Below, in pieces: positions 35,135-43,913 of a stretch of 64,000 nucleotides of DNA. Numbering within the stretch: position 1 is the stretch's first letter; the number at the start of each line of letters is the position of its first letter. The DNA comes from Actinomycetes bacterium (GTDB lineage: Bacteria; Actinomycetota; Acidimicrobiia; Acidimicrobiales; RAAP-2). The translations under genes and the position numbers were made by a program. The notes under the pieces were generated by a model, which saw only the letters and a program-made list of their open reading frames with translations, searched no databases and was not told where the DNA came from. The stretch lies in contig JAKBNL010000001.1 of assembly GCA_021831035.1 (NCBI GenBank), positions 62,001 to 126,000 of the forward strand. Reading direction: 5' to 3'.

Positions 35135-36088
35135 CTACGCTGTGACCAGGGGAGACGTCATCGCCGGCACCCGTCGTGTCCCCGGCTCGCGGTCGCGCGC
35201 CACCTGGCGCAGGTTGAACTGGGTGACCCCGATGGCGAGCGAGGTCGCCCCGGCGATGTGCAGCTCCACGAGCCACGCCGGCAGGTGGGTGAGGTACTGG
35301 GTGAGCCCGATCGCCGCCTGGACGAGGGAGATGAGGACGAGCCGGCGCACACCGAGCCTCAAGGGCGCGGGGGCGTCGCTGCGCCAGATCGCGGCGAGCA
35401 GACCGGTGACGAGGCCGATGAACAGGACGGCCGCCACCGAGTGGACCCAGGCGGCCGAGGAGAGGGCGAAGGGGAGGCGTCGGGCTACCAGCTGGCCCGA
35501 GGCGTTTCCGGCGTGGGGGCCCGAGCCGGTGGTCGCCGTCCCGGTCGCGACGAGGACGCCGAAGGGGATCCACAGGAGTCGGGCGAGCAGGGAGAACCAC
35601 GGGTCGCGCCGGTCGGCGCGCCGGCCTGGGCCGTAGAGGTACTTGGAGTGATGGTAGAGGGTCGCCGCCAGCACCACCATCGAGAGCGAGAGCACCATGT
35701 GCAGCGCGACGAGGTAGGGGTTGAGCTTGGAGTAGACGACGAACGCGCCGAGGACGGCGTCACCCACGACGCCCGCGACGAGGCCGAGGGAGAGCCACCC
35801 GAGGTCCCGGCGCCGTTCGGAACGGAACCAGGCGGCCAGGACGGTCGCGCCGATCACGAGGATGAAGCTCGCGTTGACCATACGGTTCCCGTACTCGATG
35901 AAGGGGTGGATCGACATCGAGCCGGTCACCCGACCCTTGAAGCAGGTGGGCCAGTCGGGACAGCCCAGCCCGGACCCGGTGAGCCGGACGGCCGCTCCGG
36001 TCAGGACCGAGAGGATCGAGCCCAGGAACGAGGCCAGTGCGAACCAGCGGAACACGGGGTTCGGGACGCGGCGCCGCGAGTCGAGCAC
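35135..36088 (-). CDS. ctaA: Haem A synthase CtaA
   Basis: A 317-residue membrane enzyme with eight helices that oxidises haem O to haem A. GAAVRLTGSGLGCPDWPTC in the first loop has the Cys of the CtaA family; FIEYGNRMVN has the substrate Glu (E of the EYxHR/EYGNR motif); later His residues appear in ALHMVLSLSM, WVHSVAAVLF and VELHIAGATS. It diverges from ctaB with 42 bp between starts, so both probably respond to a common promoter region. Confidence 0.93.
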   Translation of the reverse strand: MLDSRRRVPNPVFRWFALASFLGSILSVLTGAAVRLTGSGLGCPDWPTCFKGRVTGSMSIHPFIEYGNRMVNASFILVIGATVLAAWFRSERRRDLGWLSLGLVAGVVGDAVLGAFVVYSKLNPYLVALHMVLSLSMVVLAATLYHHSKYLYGPGRRADRRDPWFSLLARLLWIPFGVLVATGTATTGSGPHAGNASGQLVARRLPFALSSAAWVHSVAAVLFIGLVTGLLAAIWRSDAPAPLRLGVRRLVLISLVQAAIGLTQYLTHLPAWLVELHIAGATSLAIGVTQFNLRQVARDREPGTRRVPAMTSPLVTA

Positions 36089-36130
36089 TTCCCTAGCCTA
36101 GAGAAAACCCCGCCACCTAGACTCTCGCCC

Positions 36131-37045
36131 ATGACCGTCCCGGTAACCGTGGCCCGCCCGCTCTCGGACGTGCTGCGCGGCTACCTCGCCCTCACGAAGC
36201 CGCGCATCATCGAGTTGCTGCTCGTCACCACCATCCCGACGATGGTGGTCGCGGCGAACGGTATCCCGAGCCTGTGGCTGACGCTGGCGACGCTGGTGGG
36301 CGGCACGCTCGCCGCCGGCGGGGCGAACGCGTTCAACATGGTCATCGACCGCGACATCGACGCGGTGATGGAGCGCACCAAGAATCGCCCCCTCGTCACC
36401 GGGGTCATGACGCCGCGGTCCGCCGCGCTCTTCGCGACCGGTCTGGAGGCGCTGGCCTTCGTGACCCTCGCGGTGTGGGTCAACGCCCTGTCCGCCTGGC
36501 TGGCGATGGCCGCCGCCGCCTTCTACGTGGTGATCTACACGATCATCCTGAAGCGGCGCTCCAGGCAGAACATCGTGATCGGTGGCGCGGCCGGAGCGGT
36601 GCCGGTGCTGATCGGCTGGGCCGCGGTGACCAACTCCCTGGGCTGGACGCCGTTCCTGCTCTTCCTCGTCATCTTCATCTGGACCCCGCCCCACTTCTGG
36701 GCGTTGGCGGTGCGCTACCGCGACGACTACGAGGCGGCCCACGTGCCGATGATGCCCGTCGTCGCGTCCCTGCGGCGCACGACCCTCGAGATCCTCGTCT
36801 ACTCGGTGCTGATGTGGGCCCTCACGATGCTCATCGGTCCGAGCGCCCACCTCGGCTGGGTCTACGCCCTCTCGGCGACGGTGCTCGGCGGCCTCTTCAC
36901 GTTCTACGCCCTGCGCCTCTACCGCCACGCCCGCGACGACCGCGCCGACGTCGGCGAGGCGATGCGGCTCTTCCACTTCTCGATCACCTACCTGTCCGCG
37001 CTCTTCATCTTGATGGCGGTCGATGTCGTCGTCCGGCACCACTGA
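36131..37045 (+). CDS. ctaB: Haem O synthase (protohaem IX farnesyltransferase) CtaB
   Basis: A 304-residue UbiA-family enzyme with nine helices that adds a farnesyl tail to haem B. It has GGANAFNMVIDRDIDAVMER, the NxxxDxxxD prenyl-diphosphate site, and the second acidic loop YRDDYEAAHVPMMPV. Also LTKPRIIELLLVTTIPTM at the start. ATG at 36131. It pairs with ctaA; the downstream tlpA-like gene overlaps its end by 23 nt. Confidence 0.95.
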   Translation: MTVPVTVARPLSDVLRGYLALTKPRIIELLLVTTIPTMVVAANGIPSLWLTLATLVGGTLAAGGANAFNMVIDRDIDAVMERTKNRPLVTGVMTPRSAALFATGLEALAFVTLAVWVNALSAWLAMAAAAFYVVIYTIILKRRSRQNIVIGGAAGAVPVLIGWAAVTNSLGWTPFLLFLVIFIWTPPHFWALAVRYRDDYEAAHVPMMPVVASLRRTTLEILVYSVLMWALTMLIGPSAHLGWVYALSATVLGGLFTFYALRLYRHARDDRADVGEAMRLFHFSITYLSALFILMAVDVVVRHH

Positions 37046-37604
37046 GCCGCGGCGCAAGCCGTCGCCGATGATGATGGTCTCGATCGGGATCGGCGTCGTC
37101 GTGGCCGTGGCGCTGATCGCCGTGGTCTCGGCGCTCACCGGCGGGAAGGTCACCGGGGGAGCGGCGACGCACCCCTCCTCGGCCCTCGTGGGCACGAGGG
37201 CCGCCGACTTCTCCCTGGCCGGGCTGCACGGGGGCACCGTCGCCGCGCCCTACGCCCGGCATCGCCCGACGGTCCTGCTCTTCTTCGCGAGCTGGTGCCC
37301 CCCCTGCAAGGGGGAGGTGCCGCGGGTCAGTGCGTACCTCCGAGCCCACCCGCCGGCGGGGGTGTCCGTCGTGGGCGTCGACTCGAACGACCAGAACGCG
37401 GCGGCGACCCGGTTCGTCGCCCGCGCCGGCTTCCCCGACCCGGTGGCCGTCGACGCCAACGGCACGGTGGCGAGCGGCGACTTCGGCTTCTCGACGCTGC
37501 CCGAGACCGTGTTCGTCTCGGCGGCCGGCGTCGTGCGCGGGGTGCACTTCGGGGCCATCTCCGACGCCGCCCTGGCCCGGGGTATCGCCGCGCTCACCCG
37601 CTGA
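37023..37604 (+). CDS. TlpA/ResA-like membrane-anchored thioredoxin
   Basis: A 193-residue protein with one N-terminal helix (about 18-38) and an outside thioredoxin domain. The active site is WCPPC (C92 and C95), and the cis-Pro is in STLPETVF. Proteins of this family reduce cysteines during cytochrome c and copper-centre maturation, which fits the haem and oxidase genes around it. It overlaps ctaB by 23 nt and ends 1 nt before the next start, so it is part of that operon. Confidence 0.9.
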   Translation: MSSSGTTEPRRKPSPMMMVSIGIGVVVAVALIAVVSALTGGKVTGGAATHPSSALVGTRAADFSLAGLHGGTVAAPYARHRPTVLLFFASWCPPCKGEVPRVSAYLRAHPPAGVSVVGVDSNDQNAAATRFVARAGFPDPVAVDANGTVASGDFGFSTLPETVFVSAAGVVRGVHFGAISDAALARGIAALTR

Positions 37605-37605
37605 G

Positions 37606-38574
37606 GTGCGCGCCGGGGTCGTCCTCGCGGCGGTGGCCCTCGTGGGCCTGGTCGGGGCGGGACGGGCCGGGGCGACGCTGCTCGTCCCCTACGACGAGAC
37701 CTTCGCCCCGCCGACTCCGGCCCTCGCGGTGGCGGCGGCTCACCTGCCCGGGGTCACCCTCGCCTTCGTCTCGAGCGAGCCCCGGCGGCCCTGTGAGGTG
37801 GCGTGGAACGGAGAGCCCTCGACGCCGCTCTCGACGTTCGCGGCGTCGCTGCGCGGCTTCCGCGGGCCGGTCGTGGTCTCCTTCGGCGGCTACAGCGCCG
37901 ACCACGCCGGTACCGACGTGGCGATGGCCTGCCCCTCGGTGCGCGGGGTCTTCCGTGCCTACCTCGCGGCCCTCGAGGCGTACCGCACCCCCTACCTCGA
38001 CCTCGACGTCGAGGACCGGGCGCTCGGCGATCCCGCGAGCGTCACGAGGAGGCTCCGCGCGCTCGAGCTGTTGCGCCGCTACTACGCCGCCCACCACCGG
38101 CGCCTCGTCGTCTCGCTGACCGTGCCGGCCGACCCCACGGGACTGACGGCGGGTGCGGTGTCGCTCGTGCGCCGCTACGCCTCCCTCGACCCCGTGGTGA
38201 ACGCGATGGCCTTCGATTTCTTCGACGGCCGGCGCCACGCGATGGCCACGGCGGCCGAGGCCGCCGCGCGCGGCGTGGTGCGCCTGCTCGCCCGGGTCGA
38301 TCCGCGGGCGTCCGCGGCCGTCCGGTGGTCGCGAGTCGCGCTCACCGTGATGATCGGCCTCGACGACCGCGGTCGGCCCGAGACGTTCTCCCTCGCCGAC
38401 GCGCGCGCTCTGGTGGCCTTCGCCCGGGCCCGCGGGCTCTACGCCCTGTCGTACTGGGCGCTCCAGCGTGACAACGGGCGCTGCCCCGGTGCCCGCGGGC
38501 GCGACGGCTGCTCGGGCGTGGCCCAGTCGACCGACGCCTTCGCCCGGGCCTTCGAGCGGGTGGTCGGCCCCTAG
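37606..38574 (+). CDS. Secreted GH18-like (chitinase-fold) protein
   Basis: A 322-residue protein with a signal-like N terminus (hydrophobic about 5-23, ending GRAGA). VVVSFGGYS (about 89-97) and YLDLDVED with D132, D134 and E136 match the SxGG and DxDxE motifs of family 18 glycosidases. AMAFDFFDGR and YALSYWALQRD resemble the later strands MAYD and the C-terminal Trp. The acid Glu is present, so it could hydrolyse a beta-linked amino sugar; substrate unknown. GTG start, 1 nt after the thioredoxin stop. Confidence 0.75.
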   Translation: MRAGVVLAAVALVGLVGAGRAGATLLVPYDETFAPPTPALAVAAAHLPGVTLAFVSSEPRRPCEVAWNGEPSTPLSTFAASLRGFRGPVVVSFGGYSADHAGTDVAMACPSVRGVFRAYLAALEAYRTPYLDLDVEDRALGDPASVTRRLRALELLRRYYAAHHRRLVVSLTVPADPTGLTAGAVSLVRRYASLDPVVNAMAFDFFDGRRHAMATAAEAAARGVVRLLARVDPRASAAVRWSRVALTVMIGLDDRGRPETFSLADARALVAFARARGLYALSYWALQRDNGRCPGARGRDGCSGVAQSTDAFARAFERVVGP

Positions 38575-39302
38575 TCCAGGCGGAAGGTGCGCGCGGCGAG
38601 CAGGGGCGCGGCGACCGCCCAGGCCACCAGGGCCACCCAGTCGGTGACGGTGGGCGCCGCGCCCGAGCCCAGCGCACGGTGCAGGGCCTCGGCCATGGCC
38701 CCCGCGGGCAGGCCGACCACCACCCGACCGAGCGCCCCGGGTAACGAGGTGAGGGGCACGACGATCCCCGAGACCAGCAACAGGACGATGTAGAGGCCGT
38801 TCACCGCCCCCAGGTTCACCTCGGCGCGCAGCCGGCCCGCGAGGGCGAGCCCGATGCCGGCGCAGCCGGCCGACCCCAGGACCAGGGCGAGCGCCACCGC
38901 GAGCCCCCCCAACACCCCCCCGTGGGGCCGCCAGCCGAGCGCCAGGGCCACCGCGGCGAGGACGAGCACCTGGATGGCCTCGGTCACGAGGACGGCCACG
39001 ATCTTCGCCCCGATCAGCCGGCGCCGTCCGAGCGGGGTCACGTGGAGACGGCGCAGGACACCCGTCGAGCGCTCGAAGCCCGTGGCGATCGAGAGCGCGA
39101 CGAGCGACGTCGACAGGACCGACAGGGCGAGGATCCCCGGCGCGATGAAATCCACCCGCGACGGCCCGGGCGTCGAGACGACGTGGGCGAGCGAGAAGAA
39201 GACGAGGAGCAGCACGGGGAGGCCCAGGGTGACGAGGAGCGTCTCGCCCCGGCGCAGCGTCATGCGGACCTCGGCCGTGGCCTGGGCGAGGAGCGCGGTC
39301 AC
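38571..39302 (-). CDS. ABC-2 type exporter permease
   Basis: A 243-residue membrane protein with six helices, the ABC-2 layout: an N-terminal helix (TLLVTLGLPVLLLVFFSL), then FERSTGVLRRLHVTPLGRRRL, the coupling-loop motif of this group, and paired later helices. It pumps a drug or lipid out, together with the ATPase whose stop overlaps its GTG start by 4 nt. It converges with the GH18-like gene with 4 nt of overlap. Confidence 0.88.
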   Translation of the reverse strand: MTALLAQATAEVRMTLRRGETLLVTLGLPVLLLVFFSLAHVVSTPGPSRVDFIAPGILALSVLSTSLVALSIATGFERSTGVLRRLHVTPLGRRRLIGAKIVAVLVTEAIQVLVLAAVALALGWRPHGGVLGGLAVALALVLGSAGCAGIGLALAGRLRAEVNLGAVNGLYIVLLLVSGIVVPLTSLPGALGRVVVGLPAGAMAEALHRALGSGAAPTVTDWVALVAWAVAAPLLAARTFRLD

Positions 39303-40207
39303 GGCCGGCCCGCCCGACGCTCGGCGATGAGGGCGAGGTAGCGCTCCTCGAGGGTCGCGCGGGTGCGTAGCGAGAGGACCGTCCGATCGAGGCCGGCGAG
39401 GTACTCACTCACCTGGCCCAGGCGCTCGGGGGTGGAGGCCGCGGCGATCCGCAGTCGGCCCTCGCCGTCGAGACGGACCTCGACGGCGAGCCGGGCGGCC
39501 AGCGGGGCCGGGTCGAGGGGACCATCGACCTCGAGGACGATCTCGGGCTCGCCGCCCAGGTCGTCGACGGTCCCCTCGGCGACGACGCGGCCGCGGTGCA
39601 GCACGACGAGGCGGTCGGCGAGACGCTCGGCCTCGGCGAGCTCGTGGGTCGTGAGCAGGATCGCGCAGCCCCGCTCCCGCTCGGCGGCGACGATGTCGCG
39701 GATCACCTGGCGACCCTCGGGGTCGACCGCCGTGGTCGGCTCGTCGAGCACGAGGGCCTTCGGCCGGCCGAGGAGGGCCAGCGCGAGCAGCGTGCGCTGC
39801 TGCTCGCCCCCGCTGAGGCGCCGCCAGGGTGTGCGCCGGCACCGTTCGAGGTCGAGCAGGTCGATCAATTCATCGGGGTCGCGCGGCGCGTCGTAGTACG
39901 TGGCGGTGAGGCGCAGCACGTCGCGCGGGCCCATCGGCGCCCACACCCCGCCGCGCTGGAGGAGCGCCCCGGTGCGCGCCACGACCCCCGCGTGGTCGCG
40001 CACGGGGTCGAGCCCGTGGACGCGCACCGTGCCGCGGGTGGGCGAGCGAAAGCCGAGCAGGGTCTCCACGAGCGTGGTCTTGCCGGCGCCGTTGGGCCCG
40101 AGCAGGCCCAGCACCTCGCCGTAGTCGACGTCGAGGGACACGCCGTCGAGGGCGCGGACCGCACCGAAGGCGACCTCGAGACCGGTGACCTCGAGCGCGT
40201 GACTCAC
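39299..40207 (-). CDS. ABC exporter ATP-binding protein
   Basis: A 302-residue ATPase. Walker A is GPNGAGKTT, signature LSGGEQQR, Walker B ALVLDEPTTAVDP, and the switch His is in TTHELAEAE. A C-terminal extension of about 80 residues is typical of DrrA/NodI-like drug or lipid exporters. GTG start at 40207. It drives the ABC-2 permease encoded next. The frame continues upstream antisense to serS and is not coding. Confidence 0.93.
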   Translation of the reverse strand: MSHALEVTGLEVAFGAVRALDGVSLDVDYGEVLGLLGPNGAGKTTLVETLLGFRSPTRGTVRVHGLDPVRDHAGVVARTGALLQRGGVWAPMGPRDVLRLTATYYDAPRDPDELIDLLDLERCRRTPWRRLSGGEQQRTLLALALLGRPKALVLDEPTTAVDPEGRQVIRDIVAAERERGCAILLTTHELAEAERLADRLVVLHRGRVVAEGTVDDLGGEPEIVLEVDGPLDPAPLAARLAVEVRLDGEGRLRIAAASTPERLGQVSEYLAGLDRTVLSLRTRATLEERYLALIAERRAGRP

Positions 40208-40264
40208 GGGGTACGAACCTACCGGGCCCCGGGGCCACCGACGACGCGTCGGTATCCTGGACCC

Positions 40265-41569
40265 GTGATCGACCTGACGCTGGTGCGCCGCGAGCCCGAG
40301 CTCGTGAAGTCGGCCCTCGGTCGCCGGGGGGTCGCGGGCGAGACGATCGACGACCTCGTGACCCTCGACCTCGAGCACCGCAAGCTCCTCCAAGAGACCG
40401 AGCGGCTGCGCGCCGAGGTGAAGGACCTCTCGCGCCAGGTCGCCGAGGCCCGCCGTCGCAAGGACGACGGTCGCGCCGAGGCGCTGGCGGCCGCCAGCCG
40501 GACACTCGGCGACGAGGAGCGCGTGGCGCGCGAGAACACCGAGCGCGTCGCCGAGCGGCTCCGTGAGATCCTGCTCTCGCTGCCCAACCTCCCCGACCCG
40601 CGGGTGCCCGACGGCGCCGACGACGCCGACAACGTCGAGACCGGACGGTGGTGGCCGGGCCTCGACGAGGGCGCACCACCGCCGCAGTACGCCGAGCACC
40701 AGCGCGTCGCGCACTGGGAGGTCGGCGCCGAGCTGGGCATCTTGGACCTCGAGGCCGGCGCGCGCCTGGCCGGTTCGATGTTCCCCCTGTACCGCGGCGA
40801 CGGGGCCCGCCTCATCCGGGCGCTCGCGGCCTTCGCCCTCGACCGACACGCCGACGCCTACGAGGAGATCCGCCCGCCGAGCCTCGCCCTCACCGAGACC
40901 ATGCTCTCCACGGGCCACCTACCCAAGTCGGCCGACGACATGTACGCGATCGAGCGCGACGGGCTGTGGGCGATTCCCACCGCGGAGGTCCCGCTGACCT
41001 CGCTGCGTCGCGGGGAGATCATCCCCGAAGCGGAGCTCCCGATCCGGCTCACGGCCTTCACCCCGTGCTTTAGGCGCGAGGCCGGGGCGGCCGGACGCGA
41101 CACGCGGGGGCTGCTGCGGGTGCACGAGTTCGACAAGGTCGAGCTCTTCGCCTACTGCGCGCCCGAGCAGATGGAGGAGTGCCACGCCGACGTCCTCGCG
41201 CGCGCCGAGGGGCTGCTGCGCGAGCTCGGCCTCTACTACCGGCTCCTCACCCTGTGCACCGGGGACCTGGGGACGGCCTCGGCCTACACGGTCGACCTCG
41301 AGGTGTACAGCCCCGGGGTGGACAAGTGGCTCGAGGTCTCCTCGGTCAGCTGGTTCACCGACTTCCAGGGCCGTCGGGCCAACGTCCGCTACCGGCGCGC
41401 CGACGGCACGCTGGGCTTCGTGCACACGGTGAACGGCTCGGCGCTGGCCTGGGCGCGCATCTGGGCCGCGCTGGTGGAGACCTACCGACGCGCCGACGGC
41501 AGCGTCGTCCTGCCCGAGGTCCTCTCGCCCTACCTCGGCGGCCGGCGGCTCATCGCCCCGCGGGGCTAG
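40265..41569 (+). CDS. serS: Seryl-tRNA synthetase
   Basis: A 434-residue class II synthetase. An N-terminal coiled-coil arm (about 30-100, EHRKLLQETERLRAEVKDLS) binds the long arm of tRNA-Ser. Motif 2 is FRREAGAAGRDTRGLLRVHE, and motif 3 is GSALAWARIWAALVE. EVSSVSWFTDFQGRRANVRY is the Ser/ATP site. GTG start at 40265. Its 3' end overlaps the response regulator gene on the opposite strand by 20 nt. Confidence 0.97.
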   Translation: MIDLTLVRREPELVKSALGRRGVAGETIDDLVTLDLEHRKLLQETERLRAEVKDLSRQVAEARRRKDDGRAEALAAASRTLGDEERVARENTERVAERLREILLSLPNLPDPRVPDGADDADNVETGRWWPGLDEGAPPPQYAEHQRVAHWEVGAELGILDLEAGARLAGSMFPLYRGDGARLIRALAAFALDRHADAYEEIRPPSLALTETMLSTGHLPKSADDMYAIERDGLWAIPTAEVPLTSLRRGEIIPEAELPIRLTAFTPCFRREAGAAGRDTRGLLRVHEFDKVELFAYCAPEQMEECHADVLARAEGLLRELGLYYRLLTLCTGDLGTASAYTVDLEVYSPGVDKWLEVSSVSWFTDFQGRRANVRYRRADGTLGFVHTVNGSALAWARIWAALVETYRRADGSVVLPEVLSPYLGGRRLIAPRG

Positions 41570-42269
41570 CCGACTCGAAGCGGTACCCCACACCGCGCAC
41601 CGTGGTGATGCGCTCGGGGTTCTTCGGGTCGCGCTCGATGAGGGTCCGCAGACGCTTGATGTGCACGTCGAGGGTCTTGGTGTCGCCGACGTAGTCGCTG
41701 CCCCACACGCGGTCGATCAGCACCTCGCGGGTGAGGACCCGCCCGGGGTTCTCGAGCAGCAGGCGCAGGAGCGCGAACTCCTTCTTGCGCAGCTTCACCT
41801 CCTCGCCGCGCACGTAGAGGCGCCGGGCGTCGACGTCCATGCGAAGGTCACCGGCGGCGATCTCGGCCGTGGGGGGCATCGGCTCGTGGACGCCGCGCCG
41901 TCGCAGCACGGCCCGGATGCGCGCGACGAGCTCGCGCAGGCGATAGGGCTTGGTGACGTAGTCGTCGGCCCCGATCTCGAGCAGCAGGACCATGTCGACC
42001 TCCTCGCCCTTGGCGCTGACGATGATGATGGGCACGTCGGAGGCCGCCCGCATCGCCCGGCACACGTCCAGCCCCGACATCTTGGGCAGCATGAGGTCGA
42101 GCAGCACCACGTCGACGGGTCGCTCGTGGAAGAGGGCCAGCCCCTCCTGGCCGTCGCGCGCCACCGCGACCTCGAAGCCCTCGCGGGAGAGGCCGACGGT
42201 GAGGGCGTCGACGAAGGACTCCTCGTCCTCCACGACGAGGACGCGGACGCGCTCGGTTTCGCGGGTCAC
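41550..42269 (-). CDS. Response regulator, OmpR/PhoB family (RegX3-like)
   Basis: A 239-residue transcription regulator. The receiver domain has VVEDEE, phospho-acceptor D58 in VVLLDLMLP, and Lys in YVTKPY. The C-terminal winged helix ends in RGVGYRFE and includes RKKEFALLRLLL and KTLDVHIKRLR. In actinobacteria the SenX3/RegX3 pair senses phosphate limitation and membrane stress; here no phoU or pst genes adjoin, so the signal is not confirmed. Its start overlaps the kinase stop by 4 nt. Confidence 0.92.
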   Translation of the reverse strand: MTRETERVRVLVVEDEESFVDALTVGLSREGFEVAVARDGQEGLALFHERPVDVVLLDLMLPKMSGLDVCRAMRAASDVPIIIVSAKGEEVDMVLLLEIGADDYVTKPYRLRELVARIRAVLRRRGVHEPMPPTAEIAAGDLRMDVDARRLYVRGEEVKLRKKEFALLRLLLENPGRVLTREVLIDRVWGSDYVGDTKTLDVHIKRLRTLIERDPKNPERITTVRGVGYRFESASPAGR

Positions 42270-43558
42270 GTCGCGTTGAGGGGCAGCTCGAGGGTGAAGG
42301 TTGACCCCTCGCCCTCACGGGAGTCGACGAGCACGGTGCCCCCGTGGTTCTGGGCGACGTGGCGCACGATCGAGAGCCCCAGCCCCGTGCCCCCGGTCTC
42401 GCGCGCGCGGCCCGGGTCGACGCGGTAGAAGCGCTCGAATATCCGCTCCAGGTCCTTCGCCGGGATCCCGATGCCCCGGTCGACGATGGCGATGCGCACC
42501 GCGGGCGCCGACGGCGTGCCCTCGTCGGAGGGGTCGGGCCGCGCGACGGTGAGGGTCACGACGCCGCCCTCGGGCGAGTAGACCACGGCGTTCTCCAACA
42601 GCGCGTGGACCGCCGAGGTCAGCTGGCGACGGTCGCCGACGACGACGGCCGTCTCGTCGGGCTCCTGGAAGTCGATGCGCACCCGGTGCTGCTCGGCCGC
42701 GGTGCGGATGCGCTCGATGGCGTCGGCGACGAGCAGCGACACCGACACGGGCTCGCGGGTCGGCGAGCCCTCGCCCTCGATGCGGCTGAGGTCGAGTAGG
42801 TCCTCGATGATCCGATTCACCCGGAAGGCCTCGGCGTTGATGCGCTCGGCGAGCCGCTGGGCGACCGCGGGGTCGCGCTCGAACTGCAGCGTCTCGGCGA
42901 GCAGGCCGAGGGCGCCCATCGGCGTCTTGAGCTCGTGGCTGACGTTGGCGATGAAGTCCCGGCGCACCTCCTCGAGTCGACGGCGCTCCGAGACGTCCTC
43001 GATCACGGCGAGCACCCCGAGGCTCCGGCGGCCGTCGTCGATCACACTGGCGCGCGCGTTGAGCGTGCGCCGCGGGGGCCCGAAGATGTCGACGGTTCGC
43101 TCGGCGGTGCCGTGGGTCCAGCCCTCGGCCAGGACCTCGGTCACGGCCTGGGCCGCGATCGCCTCGCCGTAGCGGCTGGCCATGAGGCTCTCGGCCTGGT
43201 GGTTGCGAAAGACCACCGACCCGGCCTCGTCGCACAGGACCAGACCCAACGGGAGGGTGTCGAGCGAGCGACGCAGCCGGACCGTCTCGGCGCTCGACTC
43301 GCTCACCGCGTGGTGGGCCTCGCCCGTCACCTCCTCGAGGAACGACAGGGCGCTCTCGACGCGCCCGTCGTCGGGCCGGGCCTCGACGGCCAGGCGCGAG
43401 GCCAGCGCGTTCAGCCGCTGGGCGATGGCCCGGTGGCCGCGCAGGCGAACGACGAGGGCCCCGAGCAGCAGTCCGACGACGAGCACGCCCGCGGCCAGGA
43501 GGTACAGCTCGACGGGCGACCAGTGATCGACCAGGGTCTTCAGCGAGGCGAGGAGCAC
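42266..43558 (-). CDS. PAS-containing sensor histidine kinase (SenX3-like)
   Basis: A 430-residue kinase with one N-terminal helix (about 14-36), a PAS domain (about 90-190), the H-box FIANVSHELKTPMGAL (His about 206) and a HATPase domain with LLENAVVYS, DRGIGIP and GTGLGLSI. Membrane-anchored with an almost absent outside part, as in SenX3. GTG at 43558 chosen; the frame upstream is antisense to the secretion genes. It phosphorylates the regulator encoded next, in a 4-nt coupled pair. Confidence 0.92.
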   Translation of the reverse strand: MLLASLKTLVDHWSPVELYLLAAGVLVVGLLLGALVVRLRGHRAIAQRLNALASRLAVEARPDDGRVESALSFLEEVTGEAHHAVSESSAETVRLRRSLDTLPLGLVLCDEAGSVVFRNHQAESLMASRYGEAIAAQAVTEVLAEGWTHGTAERTVDIFGPPRRTLNARASVIDDGRRSLGVLAVIEDVSERRRLEEVRRDFIANVSHELKTPMGALGLLAETLQFERDPAVAQRLAERINAEAFRVNRIIEDLLDLSRIEGEGSPTREPVSVSLLVADAIERIRTAAEQHRVRIDFQEPDETAVVVGDRRQLTSAVHALLENAVVYSPEGGVVTLTVARPDPSDEGTPSAPAVRIAIVDRGIGIPAKDLERIFERFYRVDPGRARETGGTGLGLSIVRHVAQNHGGTVLVDSREGEGSTFTLELPLNAT

Positions 43559-43628
43559 GGGCCCAGTCTCGCAGACCACGGCGCGGCGTCGGCCGACCGT
43601 TGGGGCGCCCGAGAAGAAACGAGGTCCC

Positions 43629-43913
43629 GTGCCTATCGCCGACGTCACCCTCTCGCCCTCGACGAGCGCCCTGCCCGGCAGCGCGGCCCTCCAGCAGCTG
43701 GCCGACGGCCTGGCGTCGTGGGCGCTCATCGCGGCCCTGGTCGCCCTGCTGCTGGGGGCGGCCCTGTGGGCCCTCGGCAGCCACACCCAGAACATGCACC
43801 AGTCGGCCCAGGGGCGGCGGGCGGTCGTCGCCTCCCTCGTGGCGGCCGTGCTCATCGGCGCCGCCCCGGCCCTCGTGAACTTCTTCTTCCACGCCGGACT
43901 CCGGGTCCACTGA
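43629..43913 (+). CDS. Pilin-like small membrane protein (TrbC/VirB2-like) of a T4SS-like module
   Basis: A 94-residue protein with two membrane helices (about 27-48 and 68-88) around the polar loop GSHTQNMHQSAQGRRA. This two-helix size and topology match VirB2/TrbC-type pilins and actinobacterial proteins placed ahead of conjugation membrane proteins. LVAAVLIGAAPALVNFFFHAG forms the second helix. GTG at 43629. Its TGA overlaps the ATG of the next gene (TGATG). It opens a four-gene unit divergent from the kinase gene, with 70 bp between starts. Confidence 0.72.
   Translation: MPIADVTLSPSTSALPGSAALQQLADGLASWALIAALVALLLGAALWALGSHTQNMHQSAQGRRAVVASLVAAVLIGAAPALVNFFFHAGLRVH

Noticed and set aside
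34649..36130. An in-frame extension of ctaB by about 490 codons upstream
   Set aside because: It runs antisense to ctaA and the antiporter; ctaB starts naturally at the ATG at 36131.
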